Source: Methylovulum psychrotolerans
Lineage (GTDB): Bacteria > Pseudomonadota > Gammaproteobacteria > Methylococcales > Methylomonadaceae
NCBI RefSeq assembly: GCF_002923755.1
Contig: NZ_PGFZ01000005.1
Location: 250,743-314,742 of the forward strand
Direction of reading: 5' to 3'
DNA length: 64,000 bases
Numbering within the stretch: the first letter of the stretch is position 1; each line of letters begins with the position of its first letter. This document shows, in pieces, positions 44,642 through 53,120 of this stretch. The notes beneath the pieces are model-generated. The model searched no databases and was not told where the DNA came from. It saw only the letters and a list, made by a program, of their open reading frames with translations. A program made the position numbers and the translations under genes.

Positions 44642-44893
44642 CTAGCCCGTCAACCGCTCCCACTCCGCCAATATCGCCAAAGCCTCCGCATCGGTACTGC
44701 CGCAGGCATCCTCAGTAGGTTGAAAACCGCTACAGACAGCCGGGCGACTGGGGTGCAGGAAAATAGTGCATTTATTGCCCGCATCCAGATGCAGGCACCG
44801 TACCCCGGCGGGTTTGCCGTTGGGGTGTAAGGGCAGGGCGGAGGAAATGGAGGGGGCTATGCAGCACGCGCCGCAGCCGATCCGGCATTGCAT
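44642..44893 (-). CDS. YkgJ-family Cys-cluster protein
   Basis: An 83-residue cysteine-rich protein: MQCRIGCGACCIAPSIS with CxxxCxxCC, then GVRCLHLD, NKCTIFLHPSRPAVCSGFQPT. The spacing is that of the YkgJ/UPF0153 family, thought to bind zinc or an Fe-S cluster. Function unknown. GAGG upstream supports ATG 44893; a longer frame exists but lacks a ribosome site. Confidence 0.85.
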   Translation of the reverse strand: MQCRIGCGACCIAPSISSALPLHPNGKPAGVRCLHLDAGNKCTIFLHPSRPAVCSGFQPTEDACGSTDAEALAILAEWERLTG

Positions 44894-44953
44894 GGAATGG
44901 CCTCGCTTAGGAATGGGTAGGAAATAATTCAGACAAACTAAAGGACACTGGTC

Positions 44954-45006
44954 TTGGAGCGCGGGCATCTTGCCCGCAAGGAGCGGGCAAGATGCCCGCG
45001 CTCCAA
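44954..45006. repeat. GC-rich perfect inverted repeat, REP-like
   Basis: Two 24-base perfect arms (starting TTGGAGCGCGGGCATC) around the loop AAGGA, between gpsA and the YkgJ-family gene. This kind of GC-rich palindrome looks like a dispersed repetitive extragenic element. It could also end the gpsA transcript. Confidence 0.7.
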
Positions 45007-45029
45007 AGAGAAAACCGCCTTAGCCGTGC

Positions 45030-46043
45030 TCAGGTGGGCGAATCCGGCGATTCGGCTTTGACTTCCCGCGACAGCAGGTTTTCGACAGCGGCCTGTGGCG
45101 CAAGGCCTTCGTATAGCACTTTGTAGGTCTGTTCAGTGATGGGCATGTCGATACCGTATTTTTGCGCCAACAAATAGGTTTGTTTGGCGGCAGAAACGCC
45201 TTCGATTTCTTGGCCGATTTCTTCAATGGCTTGCGCGCGATTTTTGCCGCGCCCTAAGGCCAAGCCAAAGCGGCGGTTTCGGGATTGGTCGTCGGTGCAG
45301 GTCAGCACCAAATCGCCTAAGCCTGCCAAACCCATCAGGGTTTCCGGTTTACCGCCCAGTTGGATGCCTAAGCGCATAATTTCGGTCAGGCCACGGGTGA
45401 TTAAGGCTGAGCGGGTATTGGCGCCGAAGCCTAGGCCGTCAGCAATCCCGGCGGCAATCGCTAAGACATTTTTGACTGCGCCACCGACTTCCACGCCGAT
45501 CAGATCGGAACTGGTGTAAGTGCGGAAACGCCCGCTGTGGAAAATCTCCGCCAGTTGGTTGGCAAAATCGGTTTGCAAGGAGGCGATGGTGATGGCGGTG
45601 GGCAAGTCGGCGGCAACTTCGGCGGCAAATGATGGGCCGGAAATGATGGCCGCTGGGGTGTCGGGGGAAAAGATGGCCGCGACGGTTTCATGTAATAAGG
45701 CGCCGTTGTCGGCATTAAAGCCTTTGGTTGCCCAGGCGATTTTGACATCGGCAGGCAGATGGGGCTTGAGCGCGAGGAGCGTGGCTTTAAAGGCATGGCT
45801 AGGCACGCAGACCATCAGGACATTGCCAAAACTGCCGACTTCGGGCAGATGGGCAGTCACGGTCAGCAGAGCCGGAAAATCGATGTTGGGCAGGTAGCGG
45901 TGGTTTTGCCGCGTTTGGGCTAATGCCGCGACATGCGCGGCATTATGCCCCCATAGTAGGGTTTGGCAGCCATTTCTGGCGGCGAGGATAGCGAGGGCGG
46001 TCCCCCACGACCCGGCCCCCAGAATGGCGATGCGGTTATCCAT
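45030..46043 (-). CDS. gpsA: NAD(P)-dependent glycerol-3-phosphate dehydrogenase
   Basis: A 337-residue enzyme reducing dihydroxyacetone phosphate to sn-glycerol-3-phosphate for phospholipid synthesis. The Rossmann motif is ILGAGSWGTALA at the N-terminus. Catalytic and substrate regions include WATKGF, SGPSFAAEVA, EVGGAVKNVLAIAAGIADGLGFGANTRSALITRG and the signature GLAGLGDLVLTCT. It follows secB by 5 bp, the standard secB-gpsA pairing. Confidence 0.98.
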   Translation of the reverse strand: MDNRIAILGAGSWGTALAILAARNGCQTLLWGHNAAHVAALAQTRQNHRYLPNIDFPALLTVTAHLPEVGSFGNVLMVCVPSHAFKATLLALKPHLPADVKIAWATKGFNADNGALLHETVAAIFSPDTPAAIISGPSFAAEVAADLPTAITIASLQTDFANQLAEIFHSGRFRTYTSSDLIGVEVGGAVKNVLAIAAGIADGLGFGANTRSALITRGLTEIMRLGIQLGGKPETLMGLAGLGDLVLTCTDDQSRNRRFGLALGRGKNRAQAIEEIGQEIEGVSAAKQTYLLAQKYGIDMPITEQTYKVLYEGLAPQAAVENLLSREVKAESPDSPT

Positions 46044-46048
46044 TAAGC

Positions 46049-46516
46049 TTAGTTCAATGTGCCTGTGCCGGGGGCTTGTTGCATTTGTTGCACATGTTGT
46101 GCATATAAGGCATCGAAGTTGACGGGAGCCAGTAACAGTTGCGGGAAGCCGCCACGGGTGACCAGATCAGAAATGGCTTCTCTGGCATAAGGGAACAGGA
46201 TATTGGGGCAGAAGCTGCCCATCATAGGGCCCATTTCTTGGTCGTTGAAGCCGCCTAAGGCGAAAATGCCCGCTTGGTTGACTTCGACCAGATACGCAGT
46301 GACATCGCCGCATTTGACGGTGATGGTGACTTTTAAGGACACTTCAAACAGGTTAGGTTCTAAGTTATTGACATTGGTCGCCAAGTTGAAATCAACAGCG
46401 GGTTCCCATTTGGCGGTGAAGACGGCAGGGGTATTAGGGGTTTCAAAAGACAGGTCTTTTGTGTAAATTTTTTGGATAGAAAATTGTTTTTCTACGTTGT
46501 TAGTGTCTTCGGCCAT
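46049..46516 (-). CDS. secB: Protein-export chaperone SecB
   Basis: A 155-residue SecB that keeps exported precursors unfolded and hands them to SecA. Typical blocks: FSIQKIYTKDLSFETPNTPAVF, VSLKVTITVKCGDVTAYLVEVNQAGIFALGGF, CPNILFPYAREAISDLVTRGGFPQLLLAPVNFDALY. It lies in the rhodanese-secB-gpsA order; the glutaredoxin gene often found before secB is missing. Confidence 0.98.
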   Translation of the reverse strand: MAEDTNNVEKQFSIQKIYTKDLSFETPNTPAVFTAKWEPAVDFNLATNVNNLEPNLFEVSLKVTITVKCGDVTAYLVEVNQAGIFALGGFNDQEMGPMMGSFCPNILFPYAREAISDLVTRGGFPQLLLAPVNFDALYAQHVQQMQQAPGTGTLN

Positions 46517-46558
46517 AATTCAAGTTGGTTGTGGTTGAGTGATAAAAGGAGGGGATGA

Positions 46559-47011
46559 TTAAGCTTTCTTCTTATTTTTGCTGATTTTCACCGGCAATTT
46601 GTAGTCGTTTTCCCACGCTGCCATACCGCCGGTGATGACAAACACTTGTTCAAAACCGGCTTTAGTAAGCATTTTTGCGGCGGTGGCGGAACGGGTGCCC
46701 GTTTGGCAGGCGACCAGCAACGGGGTTTTTTTGTAGGTTTCTAAGCCGGGCAGGTAGTCCACGAATTTGCTTAGGGGCGTGTTTTTGGCATCTTCGATGT
46801 GGCTTTCGGTAAATTCTAAAGGTTCGCGCACGTCAATAATGACGACTTGCTCATTGTTCATTTTGGCGACGGCCAGCAAGGGTGACAGGGCGGCGAATTT
46901 TTTAAAGGCGGTATCGAACAGCTCTTGGATCAACAAATAAGTCACTACCGCTAAGGCTAGCGATAAAATATAGTGGTTGAGGGCGAATTCTAGGTAACGG
47001 TTATAGTCCAT
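46559..47011 (-). CDS. Membrane-anchored rhodanese (YibN-like)
   Basis: A 150-residue single-domain rhodanese with an N-terminal membrane anchor (~10-28, ALNHYILSLALAVVTYLL). The catalytic loop is ACQTGTRSA with the persulfide-forming Cys, after VIIDVREPLEFTESHI (a CDC25/rhodanese signature). The Lys-rich C-terminus is usual for YibN. Its upstream neighbour is an ArsR protein with the cysteine spacing of persulfide sensors, which suggests this rhodanese responds to sulfide or persulfide. Confidence 0.9.
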   Translation of the reverse strand: MDYNRYLEFALNHYILSLALAVVTYLLIQELFDTAFKKFAALSPLLAVAKMNNEQVVIIDVREPLEFTESHIEDAKNTPLSKFVDYLPGLETYKKTPLLVACQTGTRSATAAKMLTKAGFEQVFVITGGMAAWENDYKLPVKISKNKKKA

Positions 47012-47041
47012 GGGGTTTGGCTTGGTCAGGTGTTAAGGTGG

Positions 47042-47362
47042 TCAATGGGGCTTAGCGGAGCAAAATACATCCCGCATCATGTCGATAAGCTGGCTCATGC
47101 GCGGATCGTCGATATAATAATAGACGCGGTTGGCCTCTTTTTTTGAGCCCAAGATGTTTTTTTCTCTAAGTATCGACAAATGTTGGGAAATGTTGCTTTG
47201 GCTAGTGCCTACTTGCTCGACAATATCTTGAACGCTGATGGAGTCTTTCCCCAAAATGCACAAGATTTTCAGCCGTAAAGGGTGGGACATGGCTTTTAGG
47301 CAACGCGCCGCTTTGATGATGTCGTTTTCATCGTATAAAATGGGGTCTGTATTTGTGTCCAT
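47042..47362 (-). CDS. ArsR-family repressor of the BigR/SqrR persulfide-sensor type
   Basis: A 106-residue ArsR-type winged-helix protein: LKAMSHPLRLKILCIL, HTH VQDIVEQVGTSQSNISQHLSILRE and the wing KEANRVYYYI. The metal-site sequence ELCVCDL is absent. Cysteines lie at 21, 35 and 101. C35 and C101 are 66 residues apart, the spacing I recall for the redox pair of SqrR (41/107) and BigR (42/108), which form a tetrasulfide bridge with persulfides and release DNA. The next gene is a rhodanese, as expected for this regulon. Sensing is inferred; the family is clear. Confidence 0.85.
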   Translation of the reverse strand: MDTNTDPILYDENDIIKAARCLKAMSHPLRLKILCILGKDSISVQDIVEQVGTSQSNISQHLSILREKNILGSKKEANRVYYYIDDPRMSQLIDMMRDVFCSAKPH

Positions 47363-47429
47363 ACTGTTAGTTCAAGGTCGGGGAAGATGATTTCCGTTTA
47401 GAAAAGAAGTCATTGGCAAGCCTCATACG

Positions 47430-47444
47430 GGATTAATATTATCC
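47430..47444. promoter_or_regulatory. Candidate operator upstream of the SqrR-like gene
   Basis: GGATTAATATTATCC is an AT-centred imperfect palindrome with perfect GGAT/ATCC ends, 68 bp upstream of the regulator start. A similar ATTAATAT core recurs at about 47462. It could be the repressor's own operator. Confidence 0.3.
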
Positions 47445-47656
47445 AAAGGCCCGCAAGGTGTATTAATATAGCAATTACTTGATCATGTTGCCTGTGATTG
47501 TCTGGCGACAGCGTCTGAATCAATTACAATATCCGTCAATACACAAAATGATACCTTACTTTTTTACATTATGGGTAACGGATAATGTCAGAGTTTTTGT
47601 CTGGGGTGAGATTTTTTCACAATTACCGATTTTTAGCGTCAGGAGATAAATAAACT

Positions 47657-47776
47657 ATGTTGAACCGACCGCAGCCTTTAGCGTTACGGATTCTGGCGGC
47701 AGTAGAGGCGGTTGCCCGTGCTTTGCCACGGATTATGGCGGCAGTGGCTGACCAATCTTTACTTAAGGCAGCATAA
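47657..47776 (+). CDS. Small open frame upstream of envC (39 residues)
   Basis: MLNRPQPLALRILAAVEAV... is a 39-residue Ala/Arg/Leu-rich amphipathic peptide ending 7 bases before the envC ATG. AGGAG lies 11 bases before its start. No family is recognised. Because envC itself has its only SD-like sequence almost touching the start codon, this frame may act as a leader that couples translation into envC. It could also be chance. Confidence 0.4.
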   Translation: MLNRPQPLALRILAAVEAVARALPRIMAAVADQSLLKAA

Positions 47777-47783
47777 GCGGAGA

Positions 47784-48995
47784 ATGGCAAACAAACGGCT
47801 CTTAGGTCTGCTGCTTTGCGTTTGTGTGCGGCAGGCAGCGGCGCTCGAAGGTGATGGCCTGCAAGCTAGCGAAGCGGAATCGGGGCAAGCGCTTGAAGCC
47901 GAAATGCTGCCGGACGCTGACGTGGCGGCGGGGAGTAATACCGCTACTGTGCCGTTACCCCAAGATAATCTGGAACAATTGTTGGCGGATGTCGAAAAGC
48001 GTTATGGGGAGATTGCGGCGGCGCTGCATTCCCTTTATAAGCAGATTGAGCAAAAACGCCAAAATATAGAGAAAATCGAGCTGGAGATAGCCGTCTGCCA
48101 ACGGGCTATCGCCAAAGAGCGCAAAGATTTGGCAGGGCAGGTCAAAGCCGCTTATGAAATGGGTGAGCAGGAAGAATTAAAATTGTTGCTCAATCAGCAA
48201 GATCCCGCCTTGTCCAGCCGAATGATGATATATTACAGCTACATCAATAAGGCGCGGATGGCAAAAATTGCCCAATTAGAAAAATCCATCGCTGATTTGG
48301 AGCAATTAGACCAGCAAAAACAAACTGAAACCCAGCAATTGGAGTTGGATTTACGGCAAAAGCAAGCGCAGCAAGCCGCGCTGAATACGGTCAGGCAACA
48401 GCGCAAAACGTTATTGGCGGATATTGCCGCGACGTCTTATGAAGAGCAGCTCCGTTATCAGGCCGAAAGCGAGCAAAAGTTGCGCGGCTTGATTGCCTCG
48501 TTACCTCAAGAATTGGGCATTAAGGCAGCCCTTGCCGAGAATGCCCCCCCTGTTGCAGCCGATGCGGGGGAAAGCACCTCCCCAAGCGCCGACTTTACCG
48601 AACCGCTAGGTGACTTTACCGATTTTAAAGGTAAATTGTCTTGGCCTGTGCAAGGTCGGGTGGTGCGTAACGCCGGTCATGTCGGTGTGGAAGGCGGGGT
48701 GTTGATCGAGGCGAAAGAAGGTGTGGATGTCCGTGCCGTTGCGGCGGGCAAGGTCACGTTTGCCGATTGGTTGCGCAGTTATGGTTACTTGGTGATTATC
48801 GACCACGGCGGTGGCTATATGACCTTGTACGCCTTCAATCAGAGCCTTTACAAGCAGGTTAACGATACGGTAAAACCGGGTGATGTGATCGCCAGTGTCG
48901 GACAAAGTGGTGGACGTAGCCAGCCTGGTTTGTATTTTGGCATACGCAAAAATGCTATGCCGATTGATCCATTGGTATGGTGTCAAAGCTATTAG
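47784..48995 (+). CDS. envC: Murein hydrolase activator EnvC-like (degenerate M23)
   Basis: A 403-residue exported protein with an N-terminal signal (MANKRLLGLLLCVCVRQAAA), a long coiled coil (~55-240, rich in Gln, Glu, Lys and Leu) and a C-terminal LytM/M23 domain. Zinc ligands of active M23 peptidases are replaced: GVEGGVLIEA lacks the His-x3-Asp and the last motif reads LYFGIR instead of HxH. Hence it should not cut murein but activate amidases at the septum, as EnvC does. Start 47784 is chosen for the signal peptide; the GGAG there is unusually close to the start. ctpA follows 60 bp later, a common order. Confidence 0.87.
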   Translation: MANKRLLGLLLCVCVRQAAALEGDGLQASEAESGQALEAEMLPDADVAAGSNTATVPLPQDNLEQLLADVEKRYGEIAAALHSLYKQIEQKRQNIEKIELEIAVCQRAIAKERKDLAGQVKAAYEMGEQEELKLLLNQQDPALSSRMMIYYSYINKARMAKIAQLEKSIADLEQLDQQKQTETQQLELDLRQKQAQQAALNTVRQQRKTLLADIAATSYEEQLRYQAESEQKLRGLIASLPQELGIKAALAENAPPVAADAGESTSPSADFTEPLGDFTDFKGKLSWPVQGRVVRNAGHVGVEGGVLIEAKEGVDVRAVAAGKVTFADWLRSYGYLVIIDHGGGYMTLYAFNQSLYKQVNDTVKPGDVIASVGQSGGRSQPGLYFGIRKNAMPIDPLVWCQSY

Positions 48996-49055
48996 CAGCA
49001 AATAATCGCTCATTCATGAGAATAGACAATTAGAGGATTTGGAGTTTTAAGACAC

Positions 49056-50366
49056 ATGCTAAAAAAGAAAAATATATTGATCTTGTCGTTGGGTGTGATA
49101 TTGGGTGTGGCTGTCGGTAACTGTGGCAGTGTCTTAGCCGATAAGGATAACCAGCCGGTATCCGACACCTTGCCGTTTGAGGATTTACGGACGTTTACGG
49201 AGATTTTCGGGCGTATCAAACGCGATTATGTCGAACCCGTATCCGATAAGAAATTGCTCGAAGATGCCATTCGGGGCATGTTAAGCGGCCTTGATCCGCA
49301 TTCCGCTTATTTGGTGGCCGATGAATACCAAGAGCTGAAAGAAGGCACGACCGGACAGTTCGGCGGCTTGGGCATTGAAGTCACGATGGAAAATGGCTTT
49401 ATCAAAGTCGTTTCGCCAATTGATGATACGCCTGCCCAAAAAGCCGGCTTAAAAGCGGGCGATTTGATCGTTAAGCTGGATGATAAACCCGTTAAGGGCA
49501 TGTCCTTGGCGGATGCGGTCAAAACCATGCGCGGCGAGCCTGGCAGTAAGATTTTACTGACGGTGGTACGCGAAGGTGCAGAAACGCCGCTGAAGTTTTC
49601 GATAGCGCGTGACATCATCAAAGTGAAAAGCGTCAAAAACCGTTTGTTGGAAAAAGGCTATGGTTATGTGCGCATCAGCAGCTTCCAATCAGGCACGGGC
49701 GATAACCTGACCGAATCGTTGGCGGCGTTAAAGAAAGAAAACGGCGGCAACCTGAAAGGTCTGGTGCTGGATTTGCGCAATAACCCAGGTGGTGTGTTGG
49801 ATGCGGCGGTAAAAGTCAGTGACGCATTTTTGACTAGCGGCCTGATCGTTTATACCGAAGGCCGTATTGAAAATTCCGAAATGCGCTTTAGTGCCGCCCC
49901 TGACGATTTGATTGACGGTGCGCCTATTGTGGTGTTGATTAACTCCGGTTCCGCCTCAGCTTCGGAAATTGTCGCAGGTGCTTTGCAAGACCAAAAACGC
50001 GCCATTATTATGGGCGAGAAATCGTTTGGTAAAGGTTCGGTGCAAACTATCTTGCCGACCACCAATGGTGCGGCGATTAAGCTGACCACGGCACGCTATT
50101 TCACGCCGTCTGGACGCTCCATCCAAGCCGAAGGTATTGAACCTGATATTGCCTTGGCGCGGGTTAAGCTGGAAACGCTCGACAAGTCGGATTTTACCCC
50201 CGTTAAAGAAGCGGATTTGTCAGGGCATTTGCAAAATAACAAAGGCAAGGCGGCGGGTGCGGCGGCAACTGATGATAAGGCCAAAGACGATTTGGAAGTG
50301 AAAGATTACGCCTTATCCGAAGCACTGAACCTGCTCAAAGGCATCAGTATTATGAAGACTAAGTAA
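49056..50366 (+). CDS. ctpA: C-terminal processing serine peptidase (S41, CtpA)
   Basis: A 436-residue exported protease. It has an uncleaved-anchor or signal-like N-terminus (ILILSLGVILGVAVGNCGSVLA) and a PDZ domain at about 95-180 (GGLGIEVTMENGFIKVVSPIDDTPAQKAGLKAGD). The S41 catalytic dyad is Ser301 in GSASASE and Lys326 in EKSFGKGSVQ, 25 residues apart as in the family. CtpA-type enzymes degrade or process periplasmic proteins and control murein hydrolases. It pairs with envC upstream. Confidence 0.95.
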   Translation: MLKKKNILILSLGVILGVAVGNCGSVLADKDNQPVSDTLPFEDLRTFTEIFGRIKRDYVEPVSDKKLLEDAIRGMLSGLDPHSAYLVADEYQELKEGTTGQFGGLGIEVTMENGFIKVVSPIDDTPAQKAGLKAGDLIVKLDDKPVKGMSLADAVKTMRGEPGSKILLTVVREGAETPLKFSIARDIIKVKSVKNRLLEKGYGYVRISSFQSGTGDNLTESLAALKKENGGNLKGLVLDLRNNPGGVLDAAVKVSDAFLTSGLIVYTEGRIENSEMRFSAAPDDLIDGAPIVVLINSGSASASEIVAGALQDQKRAIIMGEKSFGKGSVQTILPTTNGAAIKLTTARYFTPSGRSIQAEGIEPDIALARVKLETLDKSDFTPVKEADLSGHLQNNKGKAAGAAATDDKAKDDLEVKDYALSEALNLLKGISIMKTK

Positions 50367-50378
50367 TTCGCCTTAAGA

Positions 50379-50409
50379 AGCCTTTCAGGTTATTGAAGCC
50401 TGAAAGGCT
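50379..50409. terminator. Hairpin between convergent ctpA and dciA
   Basis: AGCCTTTCAGG and its perfect complement (11 bp) around a 9-base loop, 12 bases after the ctpA stop and 11 bases after dciA on the other strand. It probably serves both. Confidence 0.6.
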
Positions 50410-50420
50410 ATAAGCCCACC

Positions 50421-50894
50421 TTAACTGCGTTCAGCACGCTTTTTTAAGGTGGCGTTGAGGCGTTGTAAGGCTTGTTGTAAAGTAGGGTCACTGATGCTGG
50501 CGCTTTGTTTTTGCATCAGGTCTATGGTGTCGGCAGAAGGGATGTTGACGTGTGGCTTTTTGCCGCCTTGTTGGCTAGTTGCCCCAGTGGTTTCGGTCAT
50601 CACTTTAATATTTACTTTCTGTACGGCTGGGCTAGGGGGGGCGGCGGCACTGACCATTGCCGCTAACAAGGTCTGGTTGTAAAAACGTAACTGCGATGCC
50701 CAAATTGCCGAATCGGTATATACCAGCAGAGTGTTATTGCTGGCCAGACAATGGCAAACATGTTTTGCCAGATTTTCGGGTAAACTTTGCCGGACGTGTT
50801 GCAATAGCCGCCGTTGCTGTTCGATTTGGCCGAGATAATAGCCAAACATACGGTTTTGATAGGCAAGCGGAATGTGGAATGCGGTTTTAGCCAT
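50421..50894 (-). CDS. dciA: DciA-like DUF721 protein (DnaB loader family)
   Basis: A 157-residue DUF721 protein. The N-terminal KH-like domain is visible as LQHVRQSLPENLAKHVCHCLASNNTLLVYTDSAIWASQLRFYNQTLLA. The C-terminal half is polar and low in complexity, with a basic end (LNATLKKRAERS). DciA is the ancestral bacterial loader of DnaB in species that lack DnaC/DnaI. The dnaB gene is elsewhere in this window (5.9-8.8 kb). Weak conservation is usual for the family. Confidence 0.8.
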   Translation of the reverse strand: MAKTAFHIPLAYQNRMFGYYLGQIEQQRRLLQHVRQSLPENLAKHVCHCLASNNTLLVYTDSAIWASQLRFYNQTLLAAMVSAAAPPSPAVQKVNIKVMTETTGATSQQGGKKPHVNIPSADTIDLMQKQSASISDPTLQQALQRLNATLKKRAERS

Positions 50895-51160
50895 AAATTA
50901 CTCCATCCTAAAGCGTTAGGTATCTATAAAATAAGCTGATGCTGCTATTTGCCGTGCTGAGAGGGCCTATTCCCTTGTCTAAAGTCTCTTATTTTGTTGC
51001 CATTGTTGACGCTTATAATAAAATTGTCAATTAATTCAGTTTTTTATAGGGTTTAGGCGGCATCTGGCACTGTGGCAAGCTGGGCTAAACCAAGCTGGTG
51101 ACTGGCAAGGCCTGCCCAAACACTATTTTTTACGTTCTCTTTATTGAAAAAGGTTAGTCC

Positions 51161-51652
51161 ATGAATTATAAACTTATTCTCCCTATCGTCGCTTATTTGG
51201 CTGTGGTGGGTTGCGCGACTACGCCCGACCCGTGGGCGATGGTGCCCAGCCAAAATGTTGGCTTATGGCAATCCTTAGGGGTTAGCCCGGCGGTGGCGAT
51301 GGGTTATACAACCAACGGCTTTGAGCCAGCCGATGCGAAGCCTTGGATACAGGCAGGCATTGATGACCCTAAACAGGCGTCGTTATGGCATCGCGGTGGG
51401 GTTACCCCGACCGAAGCCAGTAAATGGTTGGCGATGGGGGTGTCCCCAGAAATGGCGATCAGCTATGCAACCAATGGCTTTGATCCCGCAGACGCTAAAC
51501 CTTGGATACAGGCGGGTATTGATGATCCCGACCAAGTTATGCTGTGGAGCCGGGAGGGCTTTAACCCCAGCCAAGCCAAGAAATGGCTGGCAAAAGGCTT
51601 CAGCGTCGAACAAGCCTTGGATTATAAGAGAAAAGGCCTTACCGTCGAATAG
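51161..51652 (+). CDS. Lipoprotein with 53-residue internal repeats
   Basis: A 163-residue protein with a lipoprotein signal ending LAVVGC; Cys18 would be lipidated. The rest is built of 53-residue repeats: GFEPADAKPWIQAGIDDP at 53-70 recurs as GFDPADAKPWIQAGIDDP at 106-123, and GVSP at 40 recurs at 93. Each repeat has shorter modules of the form G-(F/I/V)-x-P-x-x-A-x-x-W. The repeats are also similar in DNA, so the duplication is recent. Function unknown; a helical solenoid on the inner face of the outer membrane is plausible. AAGG precedes the ATG. Confidence 0.8.
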   Translation: MNYKLILPIVAYLAVVGCATTPDPWAMVPSQNVGLWQSLGVSPAVAMGYTTNGFEPADAKPWIQAGIDDPKQASLWHRGGVTPTEASKWLAMGVSPEMAISYATNGFDPADAKPWIQAGIDDPDQVMLWSREGFNPSQAKKWLAKGFSVEQALDYKRKGLTVE

Positions 51653-51695
51653 CTTAGCGTAGAGGCCGTCATGTTACGGCTTTGGCAAGCACACC

Positions 51696-51734
51696 TGAAG
51701 GGATAATGTCCTGTCTAGGGACATTATCCCTTCA
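51696..51734. terminator. Hairpin after the repeat lipoprotein gene
   Basis: TGAAGGGATAATGTCC and its perfect 16-bp complement with a 7-base loop, 30 bp before mtaB. There is no T-tract beyond the stem. Since mtaB starts just after, it may also affect mtaB translation. Confidence 0.6.
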
Positions 51735-51763
51735 CCGTTTTTACCCGTTTTTATATCCCCCAC

Positions 51764-53053
51764 ATGCTAGTACATCTTAAAACGCTGGGCTGCCGCCTGA
51801 ATGAGGCGGAACTGGAAACATGGGCGCAGGCCTTCCAAAAATCCGGCCATCAAATCACCCGCCAAGCCGAAGCCGCCAATTTGGTAGTGATTAATTCCTG
51901 TGCCGTCACCCAGGATGCGGCGCGGAAATCACGCAATCTGATACGGCGCATCCACCGCGACAATCCGCAAGCCAAGCTGGTGGTCAGCGGCTGTTATGCG
52001 ACCCTAAATCCTGATGAGGCCGCCGCCTTGATGGGCGTTGATCTGGTGGTCAGTAACAAGGATAAAGACCAATTGGTCACGAAGGCTTTGACGGAATTGG
52101 CGATGGAAACTATGCCCGCCATGTCGACCGAACCCGGAGAAATCTCCCTGTTCACCCGGGGCCGCCAACGCGCTTTTGTTAAAGTGCAAGACGGTTGCCG
52201 TTACCGCTGCACTTTTTGTATCGTCACCGTCGCCAGAGGTGAAGAATCCAGCCGTACCATTAGTGATGTAGTGGCGGAAATTAATGTCCTCCATGCCCAA
52301 GGCATTACCGAGGTGATCCTGACTGGAGTGCATTTAGGCGGCTATGGCAGTGATTTAGGGCTTAATTTGGTGGCCTTGCTTAAAGCCATACTGGCCGAAA
52401 CTGCTATTCCCCGCTTGCGTCTGGGGTCGTTAGAGCCTTGGGAATTTGATGAGGAGTTCTTCGGGCTATTCCAAAATCCGCGCCTGATGCCGCATTTACA
52501 TTTGCCGCTGCAAAGCGGTTCCGACAGCGTCTTAAGGCGTATGGCCCGGCGCTGTAAAACCGCAGAGTTTGCCGAGATCGTCGGACAATTACGCGCCCAA
52601 GTGCCGCATTTTAATGTCACCACCGATATTATCGTCGGCTTCCCCGGCGAGACCGAACAGGAATGGCAAGACAGCATCGATTTTATCCGGCAATTGGGCT
52701 TTGGCCATATCCACATCTTTACCTATTCTAAACGCGAAGGCACCAAAGCCGCCACTTTGCCACATCAGGTCGCTAATGAGGTCAAAAAACAGCGTAGCCA
52801 ACAATTGCATGGTTTGGCAGAAGAGCTGAAACAAGCTTTTTGGCGGGCTAATTTGGGTGAAGTATTTCCGGTGTTATGGGAAGCGTACAGCGAACCTGTT
52901 GATGCCGAACGGCAACGGGTTTTTGGCTATACGCCGAATTATTTGCGGGTCGGCTGCGTGATAAGCAATAGCGATTCTTTGGAAAATACCACGGGTGATG
53001 CCCGTTTGACTGGGCTTAGCGGGCAGTATGTGCTGGCTGATTATGTTGATTAA
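51764..53053 (+). CDS. mtaB: tRNA threonylcarbamoyladenosine methylthiotransferase MtaB
   Basis: A 429-residue radical SAM methylthiotransferase that converts t6A37 to ms2t6A37. The N-terminal MTTase domain starts LVHLKTLGCRLNEAELE and has the other cluster cysteines in VINSCAVT and VVSGCYA. The radical SAM motif is CRYRCTFC, with GVHLGGYG and LRLGSLEPWEFDEEF as in MtaB. The C-terminal TRAM-like region follows (~370-429). Confidence 0.95.
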   Translation: MLVHLKTLGCRLNEAELETWAQAFQKSGHQITRQAEAANLVVINSCAVTQDAARKSRNLIRRIHRDNPQAKLVVSGCYATLNPDEAAALMGVDLVVSNKDKDQLVTKALTELAMETMPAMSTEPGEISLFTRGRQRAFVKVQDGCRYRCTFCIVTVARGEESSRTISDVVAEINVLHAQGITEVILTGVHLGGYGSDLGLNLVALLKAILAETAIPRLRLGSLEPWEFDEEFFGLFQNPRLMPHLHLPLQSGSDSVLRRMARRCKTAEFAEIVGQLRAQVPHFNVTTDIIVGFPGETEQEWQDSIDFIRQLGFGHIHIFTYSKREGTKAATLPHQVANEVKKQRSQQLHGLAEELKQAFWRANLGEVFPVLWEAYSEPVDAERQRVFGYTPNYLRVGCVISNSDSLENTTGDARLTGLSGQYVLADYVD

Positions 53054-53120
53054 GAAAGGGGGGATTCATCTGCTGACGCTGGCAAATATTTCGGGTTTTT
53101 GGCATTAAAAACACGTTTGC

